Source of the DNA: Thalassotalea sp. 1_MG-2023
GTDB lineage: Bacteria; Pseudomonadota; Gammaproteobacteria; Enterobacterales; Alteromonadaceae
DNA: 64,000 bases
Direction: 5' to 3'
Assembly (NCBI RefSeq): GCF_030546745.1
Contig: NZ_JAUOPD010000018.1
Span: 1 to 64,000, forward strand
Position numbers and translations under genes: made by a program. This document shows positions 9,070-18,127 of this stretch, one piece after another. Under the pieces are notes generated by a model, which saw nothing but the letters and a program-made list of their open reading frames with translations, did no database searches and had not been told where the DNA came from. Each line of letters begins with the position of its first letter. The stretch's first letter is position 1.

Positions 9070-9594
9070 ATGAATATTGGTCTTTTTTACGGTTCAACAA
9101 CCTGCTACACCGAAATAGCAGCTGAGAAAATACAGGCAGAGTTTCCAGAGCACAACATCACGTTGTTTAATTTAAAAGAAACAAGCCTAAGTGAATGTTT
9201 AACATTCGATATCCTTATTTTTGGGATTTCTACATGGGATTACGGTGAAATTCAAGAAGATTGGGAAAGCCAATGGCAAGACATTGCGCTATTAGATTTG
9301 AATGGTAAAATTATCGCCCTTTATGGCATGGGTGATCAAATTGGTTACACAGACTGGTTCCAAGATGCGCTTGGTTTATTGCATGATCAAGTTATCGCCC
9401 AAGGCGGTTATGTTATTGGTCAATGGCCAAATAACGGTTATGAATTTTCCGCATCTAAAGCATTATCTGAAAATGGTGAACATTTTGTTGGTCTTGCACT
9501 TGATGAAGACAACCAATATGACTTATCAGATGAACGTATCGCCACTTGGTGCCAACAGATTAAAAATGAAATATCAGAAATTCTACAACATTAA
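9070..9594 (+). CDS. fldB: Flavodoxin, long-chain type (FldB-like)
   Basis: A small FMN electron carrier of 174 residues. The N-terminus carries the FMN phosphate loop as FYGSTTCYTEIAAEKI. The flavin-flanking loops appear as FGISTWDYGEIQEDWE (Trp) and YGMGDQIGYTDWFQDA (Tyr). The inserted strand typical of long-chain flavodoxins is present (GYVIGQWPNNGYEFSASKAL). It is divergent from dsbC across 273 nt of non-coding DNA (8797-9069), where I saw nothing distinctive. FldB rather than FldA is inferred from the neighbourhood: in E. coli fldB sits beside xerD-dsbC-recJ. Confidence 0.88.
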   Translation: MNIGLFYGSTTCYTEIAAEKIQAEFPEHNITLFNLKETSLSECLTFDILIFGISTWDYGEIQEDWESQWQDIALLDLNGKIIALYGMGDQIGYTDWFQDALGLLHDQVIAQGGYVIGQWPNNGYEFSASKALSENGEHFVGLALDEDNQYDLSDERIATWCQQIKNEISEILQH

Positions 9595-9820
9595 CTTGAT
9601 TGCTTAACGTTACTTGTAGTTGTTTTTTATTTTCTATGTCGTTTTTACTTATTTATAAATGAACGCCCTCTTCACATAAGTTAAGCCTTGTACAAACAGC
9701 AAGTATGAGGCGTAAAAATGGATAGCAAAGATCAACACGCCCGAGTAATAATCTTAGCTAATTTTGTGTAAACCCATTATAATTAGCGCCAATTTTTGTT
9801 AACAACCCAAAGCAGTATAT

Positions 9821-11056
9821 ATGTTTGAACCTTTTGAACTTGATTCAGCCCTATTAGCCGGTATTAAAGAGGCGGGTTATAAGAAGCCGACTTCAATTCA
9901 ATCTTTAGTTATTCCAGAGGCAATGAGAGGAAAAGATATTCTTGCATCGGCTCCTACAGGTACTGGAAAAACCGCAGCGTTTTTATTACCCGCTGCTCAG
10001 CATTTGCTTGATTACCCAAGAACAAAACCCGGCTTTCCTCGAGTATTAGTGCTAACACCAACACGCGAACTTGCTTTGCAAATCAGCGAGCATAGCGAAC
10101 AGCTAACCGCGCAAACCAATATAAAAACAGGCGTGATCACAGGTGGTGTAAATTACGGTAGCCATAAAGAAATACTCACCTCTACTACTGACATGCTAAT
10201 TGCCACTCCCGGTAGATTATTAGAGTACATAGAAACAGAGCAATTTGATGCACGTGAAATTGAAATATTGATCCTTGATGAAGCTGACCGAATGTTAGAT
10301 ATGGGCTTTTCAGAAACCATTAATCGAATTATCGGAGAAGCTCGCTGGCGAAAACAAACCATGCTGTTTTCAGCGACTCTAGAAGGATCAGGAGTTGTAA
10401 AATTTTCAAAAGATATACTTAATGAACCAGTCTATCTTGAAGCTACTCCATCGAGAAAAGAAAAAGGTAAAATTCATCAGTGGATCCACCTAGCTGATGA
10501 TAAAGATCATAAATTAGATCTATTAATTAACACTTTAAAACAAGAAGAAGTTACCAGAGCGGTAGTTTTCGCCAATAAAAGAGAAACCGTACAAACCTTA
10601 TCTGGCAAGTTATATGCCGCACAAATTCCCTGTGCTTGGCTTGAAGGGAAGATGCCACAAGATAAAAGAAACAGTGCCGTTGAACGTGTACGTAACGGAA
10701 ATGTGCGCGTGCTAATTGCCACGGATGTAGCAGCGCGGGGTTTAGATATAGACGAAATATCTCACGTTATCAATTTTGATCTACCACGAAAAGCTGATAT
10801 TTACTTACATCGTATTGGCCGAACAGGTCGAGCAGGTAACAAAGGTACCGCAATTTCTTTAACAGAAGCGCATGACATGGCAAACGTAGCCAAAATAGAA
10901 CGTTATATGGGTGAACGTCTTGCTAGAAGAATAATCGAATCATTAAGACCTAAACATAAAGAAGCACGCGTTGCAGTAAAAAAACCTAAAGTAAAGAAGT
11001 CAGCTGCACAAAAAAAAGCCAAAGCTAAGAAAATTAGTAAGCGTGCGAAAAAGTAG
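9821..11056 (+). CDS. srmB: ATP-dependent RNA helicase SrmB (DEAD-box)
   Basis: A DEAD-box helicase of 411 residues; the SrmB subgroup acts in early assembly of the 50S ribosomal subunit. Visible motifs are the Q motif (GYKKPTSIQ), motif I (APTGTGKTAAF), Ia (PTRELALQ), II as DEAD (LILDEADRMLDMGF), III as SAT (LFSATLEG), V (ATDVAARGLDID) and VI (HRIGRTGRAG). The C-terminus is a short Lys-rich tail (from about 380), usual for RNA binding. SrmB is preferred over RhlE, DeaD or DbpA because the N-terminal core (SAPTGTGKTAAFLLPA, QHLLDYPR) follows SrmB closely. A nested hairpin follows the gene. Confidence 0.92.
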   Translation: MFEPFELDSALLAGIKEAGYKKPTSIQSLVIPEAMRGKDILASAPTGTGKTAAFLLPAAQHLLDYPRTKPGFPRVLVLTPTRELALQISEHSEQLTAQTNIKTGVITGGVNYGSHKEILTSTTDMLIATPGRLLEYIETEQFDAREIEILILDEADRMLDMGFSETINRIIGEARWRKQTMLFSATLEGSGVVKFSKDILNEPVYLEATPSRKEKGKIHQWIHLADDKDHKLDLLINTLKQEEVTRAVVFANKRETVQTLSGKLYAAQIPCAWLEGKMPQDKRNSAVERVRNGNVRVLIATDVAARGLDIDEISHVINFDLPRKADIYLHRIGRTGRAGNKGTAISLTEAHDMANVAKIERYMGERLARRIIESLRPKHKEARVAVKKPKVKKSAAQKKAKAKKISKRAKK

Positions 11057-11116
11057 TTCATCGTTTTAAATTGAACATTTGAACAAATTTGGTTGCCAAG
11101 CAATATAAATTAAGTA

Positions 11117-11174
11117 AAAATACCAACACGCCAGATTGTATACTATATTAAGTATTATCTGCTGTTGGTATTTT
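11117..11174. terminator. Nested stem-loop downstream of srmB
   Basis: AAAATACCAACA (11117-11128) and TGTTGGTATTTT (11163-11174) form a perfect 12-bp outer stem. Inside, CAGAT pairs with ATCTG and ATACT with AGTAT, so nearly the whole 58 nt can fold as one interrupted hairpin. The T-run is part of the right arm. It is probably the srmB terminator, 60 nt after the stop and 67 nt before the FecR-like gene. Confidence 0.55.
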
Positions 11175-11240
11175 ATTTACTATTTTTGATACTTTTACCC
11201 AAAATAGACAACGAGCTACTTTTAAGGAAAAATAAGCGCG

Positions 11241-12263
11241 ATGGCAAATCATTCAGTTCATGACCCTATACGTTTACAAGCGAGTGCTTGGATAAGCCGC
11301 TTAAATCGTGGGCTCACGGATGAAGAAAAGCCGCAATTAATCGCGTGGATTAATCAAAACCCTAAACACCATAAAGCCATTTATAAATGTGCTTCTTTTT
11401 TTGATAATATTGCCCACCTTGAAGAACTCAATGGTGTATTTCCTTTAGAAGAAAATCCCAGTATCTGGACAACTAACGTTATCATTTCTACCGCCATCTT
11501 ACTGGCAATTGCAATTTCTTTAACGGTTGCCTCTTTCTATTGGATTAAAAAACTCAACAACACACCGTCTACACATTTTTATGCCACGAATATTGGTGAA
11601 TCACACCAATATACTTTACCTGATGGTAGCAAAGTATTACTAAACTCTAACAGCAAAGTCAGCGTAAACTATACGGAAACCTCAAGAGTCGTTAATTTAA
11701 TTTATGGCGAAGGTCAATTTGATGTTGAAAAAAATGATGACAAACCCTTTATTGTTATTGCAGGACGTAAGTCATTTACCGCATTAGGCACTATTTTCAA
11801 TGTTGAAAAAAGCAACGAAATGGACATGGAACTGATTGTAACCGAAGGTGTGGTTTTGATTAGTGATTCAACCCTAGATCATGCGCAATTAAAACAACGT
11901 ATAAACCACGAGCAACAAAAAACTCACTCAAGAGATATTATTACTGCGCAAGAGAAAGCCAGCATTGAAAATACACGAAATCAACACGTCGCTACGCTAT
12001 CTGTGCCGCAATTATCAAAAGCACTTGCTTGGCAACAAGGCATGTTAATTTTCGACGGCCAGCCTCTAGTAGAAGTACTGCAAGAAGTAAGTCGTTATAC
12101 AGACATTCAATTTGAAATATTGTCGAACGATGTAGCTAACATTGAAATATCAGGCACCTATAACACTGGTGATGTGAAAAAACTACTAGCATCTTTAACA
12201 CATAATTTTAATGTTCAATATAAGTACAACGCGACAAACACCGTACAATTATCGTTAAAATAG
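11241..12263 (+). CDS. FecR family anti-sigma-type regulator
   Basis: An inner-membrane signal transducer of 340 residues. The cytoplasmic N-terminus has the FecR N-terminal (DUF4880) pattern (QASAWISRLNRGLTDEE and LIAWINQNPKHHKAI). One membrane helix spans about 76-98. The periplasmic FecR domain (about 115-205) contains YTLPDGSKVLLNSNSKV and GEGQFDVEKNDDKPF, and a C-terminal STN-like region follows (DGQPLVEVLQEVSRYTDIQFE). Such proteins normally pass a signal from a TonB receptor to an ECF sigma factor. The receptor follows 78 nt downstream, but no sigma-factor gene is next to it. Whether it still acts on a sigma factor encoded elsewhere is unknown. Confidence 0.88.
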   Translation: MANHSVHDPIRLQASAWISRLNRGLTDEEKPQLIAWINQNPKHHKAIYKCASFFDNIAHLEELNGVFPLEENPSIWTTNVIISTAILLAIAISLTVASFYWIKKLNNTPSTHFYATNIGESHQYTLPDGSKVLLNSNSKVSVNYTETSRVVNLIYGEGQFDVEKNDDKPFIVIAGRKSFTALGTIFNVEKSNEMDMELIVTEGVVLISDSTLDHAQLKQRINHEQQKTHSRDIITAQEKASIENTRNQHVATLSVPQLSKALAWQQGMLIFDGQPLVEVLQEVSRYTDIQFEILSNDVANIEISGTYNTGDVKKLLASLTHNFNVQYKYNATNTVQLSLK

Positions 12264-12341
12264 GCGATTATATAATGATTGCCTTTTCCCTTTAACCTCA
12301 TCGTAATATACTAACGCTTAATTACATTCACTTATGATTAA

Positions 12342-15218
12342 GTGTCACAAACTTTTATGTTGTTTTCTCACCTAACCACAAGAGAAAAAAAGCGTGTTTA
12401 TTGGGCAAAGTTCTTCAGCTTTAAGCTATTGATATTTTGTACCATTATACTTGTTACTTTTGTCAGCAGAGCTAAAACTAATGATCTGTATTTGTTCGAG
12501 ATACATGCACAAAGTGTCGATAAAGCATTAAGTTTATTTGGTCAACAAACACAGCAGACATTAATTTATTCATACGAATTAACCCATCCCTTTACATCAA
12601 ACGCAGTACATGGGTATTACACTCAGCAACAAGCGTTACGTATCTTATTACGCAACACTAAATTACAAGCTAAAATAAGTAAAACCGGTGAAATAAAGAT
12701 TATTAAGCAGCATAATAACGCGAACAACGCTATTGCAAAAGCGAATGATAGAATATTAGCAATTACTAACAACAACAGTGAAAGACTCATTGAAAAGATT
12801 GCCATTATTGGCAATCGGGGATTTTCAAGAAGCCTTACCGAACTGACAATACCGGTTGATATTCTAACCAACAAAGCATTATTAGCGACCGGGGAAACAG
12901 AATTAGGCCGAATGATTCAAAAGCTCGCTCCTTCGTTTAATTTTTCAAGCTCTTCAATCAGCGATGGTACTGATGTATTAAAACCCGCCACACTCAGAGG
13001 CTTAGGCCCAGACCAAACACTCATACTGATTAATGGTAAACGTAGACACCATGCAAGTTTAATTCATATTAATACATCAGTAGGTCGAGGAACTGCAGGT
13101 GCAGACATTAATGCGATCCCTGCTAACGCAATAGATCGAGTAGAAATTCTTCGAGATGGTGCGGCTGCGCAGTATGGCTCAGATGCGATAGCTGGTGTTA
13201 TCAATATTGTTTTAAAATCTGGACGGCAAAAAAACAATATAAATACTTCTGTTGGACAGTTTAAAAAAGGTGACGGGGAAACCGTAAATAGCAGCATAAA
13301 TTATCATCAGACTATTGGCACAGAGGGCTTCATAAATACAACGCTGTCATTAATACACCACAACAGTACAGATCGTTCAAGCTTACATGGCACTTGCCAA
13401 TACACAAACTGTAAAGAACTAGAACCGGGGATATACCTATCAGATGATCCAAGAGAAGCTACCGCCAATCGTAATACATTTCGTATCGGTGACCCTCATT
13501 CTAAACAACTTAACTTAGCCTATAATTCAGAGTTTACCTTAGCGCAAGGAAAGTTATATAGTTTCGCTGTGTATTCAAAGCGTGACAATAACACCGCTGC
13601 TTTTTTCAGGCATGCCAATAATCAAGGGGCAAACCCAGTATTAACAGACGGTCTTGCAACGGTTAAAGATGGTTATCTGCCCATTATTGACTCAGACATC
13701 ACTGATAAATCGTTCACGCTTGGCTATAAGGGAACAATAGCTAAAGATTTATTTTATGACCTTTCATATACCTATGGAAAAAACAGCATTGATTATGAAA
13801 CCCAGAACGCCATAAATGCTTCTTACGCGAATTCATTACAAACACAATTTTCGCCAGAGGAGATAAGAGAAAAAACTCCTACTAACGCAAGCGCATACGG
13901 TTTATCTTTATCATTACAAACATTAAACCTTGATTTAAAACGCCAATTCAGTGAATTTGATTTAGCCTTTGGCCTAGAAGTCAGAAAAGATCATTATCAA
14001 GTCATTGCAGGAGAACGATACAGTTACTTTGACTATGACAAAAACTTGCAACTCCCCGTTAATGCACTTCCTGGGATCCAAGGATTTCCGGGTATTTCAC
14101 CAGACGAAGCCGTAGATGAACAACGTGATGTTTTATCCTTCTACCTCGAGTTAAACACTAGTATCACGCCAAATATTGACTTTACAGGTGCATTGCGTTT
14201 TGACGACTATGATGGCGTTAACGATATTTCTAATGTTAAATTAGCCGCCAATTGGCAAGTAAACAAAGCTCTTGCCTTACGAAGCTCTTTTAGCACAGGG
14301 TTTAGAGCGCCATCAATGCAGCAATTATATTTTAACAACACCAGTACTCAGTTCGTGGTTGAAGACAGTCAAGAGCTTGTAGCAGAACAAATAGGTACAT
14401 TTAGAAATGATAGTCAGCTCGCAAAATCTATCGGTATTCCCACATTAAAAGAAGAGAAATCGACAAACTTTTCGTTAGGCGGCGTGTTAGATTTTGATGA
14501 CTTAAAAATGACGCTTGATTATTACGCGATCAACATTAAAGACCGCATCGTGATCAGTAATCAATTATGTGCTGATTATTCAACAATTCTTACTGAAGCT
14601 TTGGCACAAGAGCATGTTGATAAAGCACAAGTGTTCCTCAATGCAGCTGATACAAAAACACGAGGTCTCGATTTCATCGCAACCATCGATAAACAACTCC
14701 CCTACGGTGAATTAGCGTTTACTCTTGCTGCAAACATCACGAAAACTGAGGTAACTCAATTATATTCACCGAAAGACAGTGAGTTACATGAACTCGAAGT
14801 CGATGATGTTTTTTCCTCGCAAGACATTTCCATTATTGAGACATGGCAACCACAAGACAGAGTCAGTTTAATAACACACTTCCAGCGTGATACTTGGCGC
14901 GTTAATTTTGCATTAAATCGCTACGGGGCTTATACCATCAAAGATGGTGGACAACAGCGTTTTGAAGCAGAATGGTTAACAGATATCAGCATCGAACAAA
15001 AACTGACACCTGCCCTGTCTTTGTATGCTGGCATCAACAACCTTTTTGATGTAATGCCCGATAAGAATAAAATTGGTAATGCGCATAGTGGCACAATTAT
15101 CAATTCGAATAATGAGGTAATTGTAGAAAGCGACGGCGTATTTAAATATTCAAGACGCTCAGCCCCTTTTGGTTTTAACGGGCAATATTATTATGTTGGC
15201 TTACTGTATCATTTTTGA
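12342..15218 (+). CDS. TonB-dependent receptor with N-terminal STN signalling domain
   Basis: An outer-membrane active transporter of 958 residues. After a hydrophobic leader (about 28-43) comes the STN domain (FEIHAQSVDKALSLFGQQTQ to about residue 120), which in FecA/FpvA-type receptors contacts the FecR-like partner. The plug follows (about 155-290: LRGLGPDQTLILINGKRRHH and RVEILRDGAAAQYGSDAIAG). The 22-strand barrel ends in Phe (YYYVGLLYHF), the usual OMP C-terminal signature. The start is uncertain: GTG 12342 or ATG 12357, neither with a clear ribosome site. The substrate cannot be read from sequence; iron chelates, vitamins and oligosaccharides are all possible. Confidence 0.9.
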   Translation: MSQTFMLFSHLTTREKKRVYWAKFFSFKLLIFCTIILVTFVSRAKTNDLYLFEIHAQSVDKALSLFGQQTQQTLIYSYELTHPFTSNAVHGYYTQQQALRILLRNTKLQAKISKTGEIKIIKQHNNANNAIAKANDRILAITNNNSERLIEKIAIIGNRGFSRSLTELTIPVDILTNKALLATGETELGRMIQKLAPSFNFSSSSISDGTDVLKPATLRGLGPDQTLILINGKRRHHASLIHINTSVGRGTAGADINAIPANAIDRVEILRDGAAAQYGSDAIAGVINIVLKSGRQKNNINTSVGQFKKGDGETVNSSINYHQTIGTEGFINTTLSLIHHNSTDRSSLHGTCQYTNCKELEPGIYLSDDPREATANRNTFRIGDPHSKQLNLAYNSEFTLAQGKLYSFAVYSKRDNNTAAFFRHANNQGANPVLTDGLATVKDGYLPIIDSDITDKSFTLGYKGTIAKDLFYDLSYTYGKNSIDYETQNAINASYANSLQTQFSPEEIREKTPTNASAYGLSLSLQTLNLDLKRQFSEFDLAFGLEVRKDHYQVIAGERYSYFDYDKNLQLPVNALPGIQGFPGISPDEAVDEQRDVLSFYLELNTSITPNIDFTGALRFDDYDGVNDISNVKLAANWQVNKALALRSSFSTGFRAPSMQQLYFNNTSTQFVVEDSQELVAEQIGTFRNDSQLAKSIGIPTLKEEKSTNFSLGGVLDFDDLKMTLDYYAINIKDRIVISNQLCADYSTILTEALAQEHVDKAQVFLNAADTKTRGLDFIATIDKQLPYGELAFTLAANITKTEVTQLYSPKDSELHELEVDDVFSSQDISIIETWQPQDRVSLITHFQRDTWRVNFALNRYGAYTIKDGGQQRFEAEWLTDISIEQKLTPALSLYAGINNLFDVMPDKNKIGNAHSGTIINSNNEVIVESDGVFKYSRRSAPFGFNGQYYYVGLLYHF

Positions 15219-15254
15219 CAATACCGCAGCCAACACAACTTCAAATGTTTATGC

Positions 15255-16025
15255 TTACTCTTTTCGGGTAAAAACCCAATCATTACCTTTAGATAGTTCA
15301 GTATTGTACTGATACCCTGCGGCATTAAAGGCTTTTAATGAAGACAAGCTATCTACTTTGTTTTCAATAATATATCGTGCCATTAAACCACGTGCTTTTT
15401 TCGCAAAAAAGCTGATCATTTTATATTGGCCGTTCTTCCAATCTTTGAACGCCGGTGTGATCACATTAGCCTTTAATTGCTTTTTCTTCACCGATTTAAA
15501 ATATTCGTTTGATGCCAAATTAATTAAAATATCATCGCCCTGCGCTGAAATAGCATCGTTTAACCTATCGGTGATGATATCTCCCCAAAACTCATATAAG
15601 TTTTTGCCACGTTCATTATCAAGCTTAATGCCCATTTCAAGACGGTAAGCTTGCATTAAATCAAGTGGTTTTAACAAACCATAAAGACCTGACAATATAC
15701 GCATATGACGTTGGGCAAAGTCAAAGTCGTCATCCGATAAACTTGCTGCGTCTAAACCAGTATAAACGTCACCATTAAACGCTAACACTGCAGGCCTTGC
15801 ATTATCAGTCGTAAAGGGCTGGTGCCAATCACCAAAACGTGCGGCATTTAAGCCAGCTAACTTATCACTAATTTTCATCAAACTTGCAATATCCGCAGGC
15901 GACAGTTTTTTGCAACGATCGACCAAAACTTGGCTATGTGATAAAAGCGCTGGTTGCGAATATTTTTCGGTGGCTAACGGCGACTCAAAGTCTAGGTTTT
16001 TTGCGGGAGATACAACGAATAACAT
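15255..16025 (-). CDS. yaaA: Peroxide stress protein YaaA (DUF328/UPF0246)
   Basis: A cytoplasmic protein of 256 residues that in E. coli limits free intracellular iron and oxidative damage under H2O2 stress. The family signature is clear: [14 protein letters not shown] at the N-terminus, [34 protein letters not shown], and [11 protein letters not shown] later. Length matches E. coli YaaA (258). It is convergent with the TonB receptor and divergent from the transaldolase gene. A yaaA-tal neighbourhood also exists in E. coli. Confidence 0.95.
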   Translation of the reverse strand: MLFVVSPAKNLDFESPLATEKYSQPALLSHSQVLVDRCKKLSPADIASLMKISDKLAGLNAARFGDWHQPFTTDNARPAVLAFNGDVYTGLDAASLSDDDFDFAQRHMRILSGLYGLLKPLDLMQAYRLEMGIKLDNERGKNLYEFWGDIITDRLNDAISAQGDDILINLASNEYFKSVKKKQLKANVITPAFKDWKNGQYKMISFFAKKARGLMARYIIENKVDSLSSLKAFNAAGYQYNTELSKGNDWVFTRKE

Positions 16026-16229
16026 AGAATACCTAACAGAAAAAGACGATAATTAACTACTATATCACAGCGATATACAATTAAAATAATTTGCACTAAG
16101 AAGTCTCTTGCATTCAAGCTGTTTGTTAGGGCATATTAGAGCTGAAACTCAAATTAACAATATCGTTAACAAAGGTTAATCAGCACCATGATCAACCTTC
16201 TCTTTTAGGAAATTATTAAGGCAACAAGT

Positions 16230-17183
16230 ATGGCGACGCAATTAGAACAATTGAAACAAATGACAACAGTAGTAGCAGATACCGGTGATATTGAAGCTAT
16301 TGCAAAGTTTCAACCGCAAGATGCAACCACTAACCCATCGCTACTACTAAAAGCAGCTTCATTACCTTCTTATCAGCATTTACTAACACAAGCGGTTACA
16401 TGGGCTAAAGAGCAATCATCAGACAGGAAGCAACAAATCATAGATGCCAGTGATAAGCTGTCAGTATTAATTGGTTTAGAAATTTTAAACATTATACCTG
16501 GACGTATTTCAACAGAAGTTGATGCTCGACTTTCCTATGATACTGAGGCTTCTATTGAGAAAGCACACAAGTTAATCGCGATGTATAATGAAGCTGGTAT
16601 TAGTAACGATAGAATATTAATTAAACTCGCTTCAACTTGGGAAGGCATCAAAGCTGCTGAAAAGCTCGAACAAGACGGTATTAATTGTAACTTAACCTTA
16701 CTGTTTAGTTTTGCCCAAGCACAAGCATGTGCAGAAGCAGGAACATTCTTAATTTCTCCTTTTGTTGGACGCATTTTAGATTGGTATAAAAAAGACACTG
16801 GTAAAACTGAATATTTATCTCATGAAGATCCAGGTGTGATCTCAGTAACCAAGATCTACAACTATTATAAAGCTAAAGGCTATAAAACAGTTGTTATGGG
16901 GGCAAGTTTTAGAAACAGTGGTGAAATTCTCGAATTAGCTGGCTGTGATAGATTGACCATCAGTCCACAATTACTTGATGAACTAGCGTCAACTGAAGCT
17001 CCTCTAACCCAAAAACTTGCTGCAAATCAAGCTCCGTTAGAGCCAGAAGCTGCGTTAACAGAAGCTCAATTTCGTTGGGCATTAAATCAAGATGCAATGG
17101 CGACAGAAAAGCTTGCAGAAGGCATTCGTAATTTTGCCGCTGATCAAGTAAAACTAGAGCAGCAGTTAAACGACTTATTTTAA
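16230..17183 (+). CDS. tal: Transaldolase
   Basis: A pentose-phosphate pathway enzyme that moves a dihydroxyacetone unit between sedoheptulose-7-phosphate and glyceraldehyde-3-phosphate. The 317-residue product matches the TalA/TalB length. Key sites: the signature [12 protein letters not shown] near residue 30, the Schiff-base Lys in [12 protein letters not shown] (about 132), and the phosphate-binding/late motif [10 protein letters not shown]. The gene stands alone; a clear AAGG-type site (TTAAGGCAACAAGT) precedes ATG 16230. Confidence 0.96.
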   Translation: MATQLEQLKQMTTVVADTGDIEAIAKFQPQDATTNPSLLLKAASLPSYQHLLTQAVTWAKEQSSDRKQQIIDASDKLSVLIGLEILNIIPGRISTEVDARLSYDTEASIEKAHKLIAMYNEAGISNDRILIKLASTWEGIKAAEKLEQDGINCNLTLLFSFAQAQACAEAGTFLISPFVGRILDWYKKDTGKTEYLSHEDPGVISVTKIYNYYKAKGYKTVVMGASFRNSGEILELAGCDRLTISPQLLDELASTEAPLTQKLAANQAPLEPEAALTEAQFRWALNQDAMATEKLAEGIRNFAADQVKLEQQLNDLF

Positions 17184-17338
17184 TATCAACATACGTTTGA
17201 AAGTTATTAGGTTGTCGTCTTTGGAAATAAAAAACACTTAAAATTCATTTTGTTATTAAAAGTTAGTTAAAAAATGTTTCATTTATATAACAGAGTATGG
17301 TATTAAAAACATGCTGTTGTAGAAAAAAGGAGCATTCC

Positions 17339-17512
17339 ATGAATAACGTAGAACAAATATTGGACTCACTAAGTAAGCAACCTAAGGCGTCAACATCAAG
17401 CAACAAAAAGCGAAAATGGCGAGAAATAGAACAAATAAAAGAAAGATTCCAACTCGAAAAAGAACTCAAAGAATACGAGGATTCACTTGAGTATATGTTG
17501 GATGAGTTTTAA
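17339..17512 (+). CDS. DUF3545 family small basic protein
   Basis: A 57-residue protein. The start at 17339 (MNNVEQILDSL) has AAAAGGAG 7 nt upstream, better than an in-frame ATG at 17297. The core KKRKWREIEQIKERFQLEKELKEYE is the DUF3545 pattern of marine gammaproteobacteria. It is charged and helical and ends in an acidic tail (YEDSLEYMLDEF). Function unknown. It has its own terminator 20 nt downstream, so it is expressed as a single small transcript. Confidence 0.8.
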   Translation: MNNVEQILDSLSKQPKASTSSNKKRKWREIEQIKERFQLEKELKEYEDSLEYMLDEF

Positions 17513-17531
17513 CGAACACAAGCCATTACAC

Positions 17532-17557
17532 AAAACCCAGTTTCGACTGGGTTTTTT
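17532..17557 (+). terminator. Intrinsic terminator after the DUF3545 gene
   Basis: AAAACCCAGT and ACTGGGTTTTTT enclose a TTCG tetraloop (17542-17545). The compact GC-rich stem followed by a T-run is a textbook rho-independent terminator. Confidence 0.95.
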
Positions 17558-17590
17558 ATTAGGGTTTGTTGATCAATATCGGAGTTAATT

Positions 17591-18127
17591 ATTAAAGGCC
17601 TTGGCAATACAAATGCAGCAATAAATGTTTATGTGGAATCAACTCCTAATATTGATAAATATCTTGAACAATCCACTTGCCGCTTTATAGAATTAGATGA
17701 GATTAACGCTATTGGCCAGCAAGCAGGAAATGGCTGGAGAAAAGTGTTTAATGTGTACGCAAAGTTTATCTATGAATTATCGATTCATGAAGCTCACCCT
17801 TTTAAAAGCTGGCAACAATTCCGTGATAAACAATTATTGCAAGCAGGATCATCGTTATGCCTTTGGCTTTCATGCTCAGCTGAACAGTTAAATAGCAACC
17901 TTAACAAAAGCAACTCTATTCATATAGTTATGGGCAAAGGGTATGCAAGTAAACTATCACTAGCAGAACAATGTTTTTGGTTGAGTGAAGACTTTGCCAT
18001 CAATAGTAAGCAACATCTAATCATTTGCCCTTATTTTGACTATAGGCAACTGACTAATGAAAAAATCACTTATTTATGCCAGTTGCTGAAACAATCGTTT
18101 CCTGATTTTTATAAAGCACTCAGTTGA
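17591..18127 (+). CDS. Conserved protein of unknown function (possibly DUF6942), candidate ATT start
   Basis: The secure part starts at GTG 17633 (MESTPNIDKYLEQS) and is 164 residues. The frame is open further upstream and reads KGLGNTNAAINVYVESTPN, which looks like genuine protein. A GGAG at 17581-17584 sits 6 nt before an ATT codon at 17591, whereas GTG 17633 has no ribosome site. I therefore give the ATT start, which would yield 178 residues. The C-terminal half has MGKGYASKLSLAEQCFWL and HLIICPYFDYRQLTNEKI. I do not know the function; the DUF6942 assignment is from memory. The 3' end overlaps the convergent EAL gene by 19 nt. Confidence 0.55.
   Translation: MKGLGNTNAAINVYVESTPNIDKYLEQSTCRFIELDEINAIGQQAGNGWRKVFNVYAKFIYELSIHEAHPFKSWQQFRDKQLLQAGSSLCLWLSCSAEQLNSNLNKSNSIHIVMGKGYASKLSLAEQCFWLSEDFAINSKQHLIICPYFDYRQLTNEKITYLCQLLKQSFPDFYKALS

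Noticed and set aside
9718-9771. 17-codon ORF (MDSKDQHARVIILANFV) with GAGG 7 nt upstream, before srmB
   Set aside because: Too short to separate from chance; no codon runs suggesting attenuation and no terminator between it and srmB.
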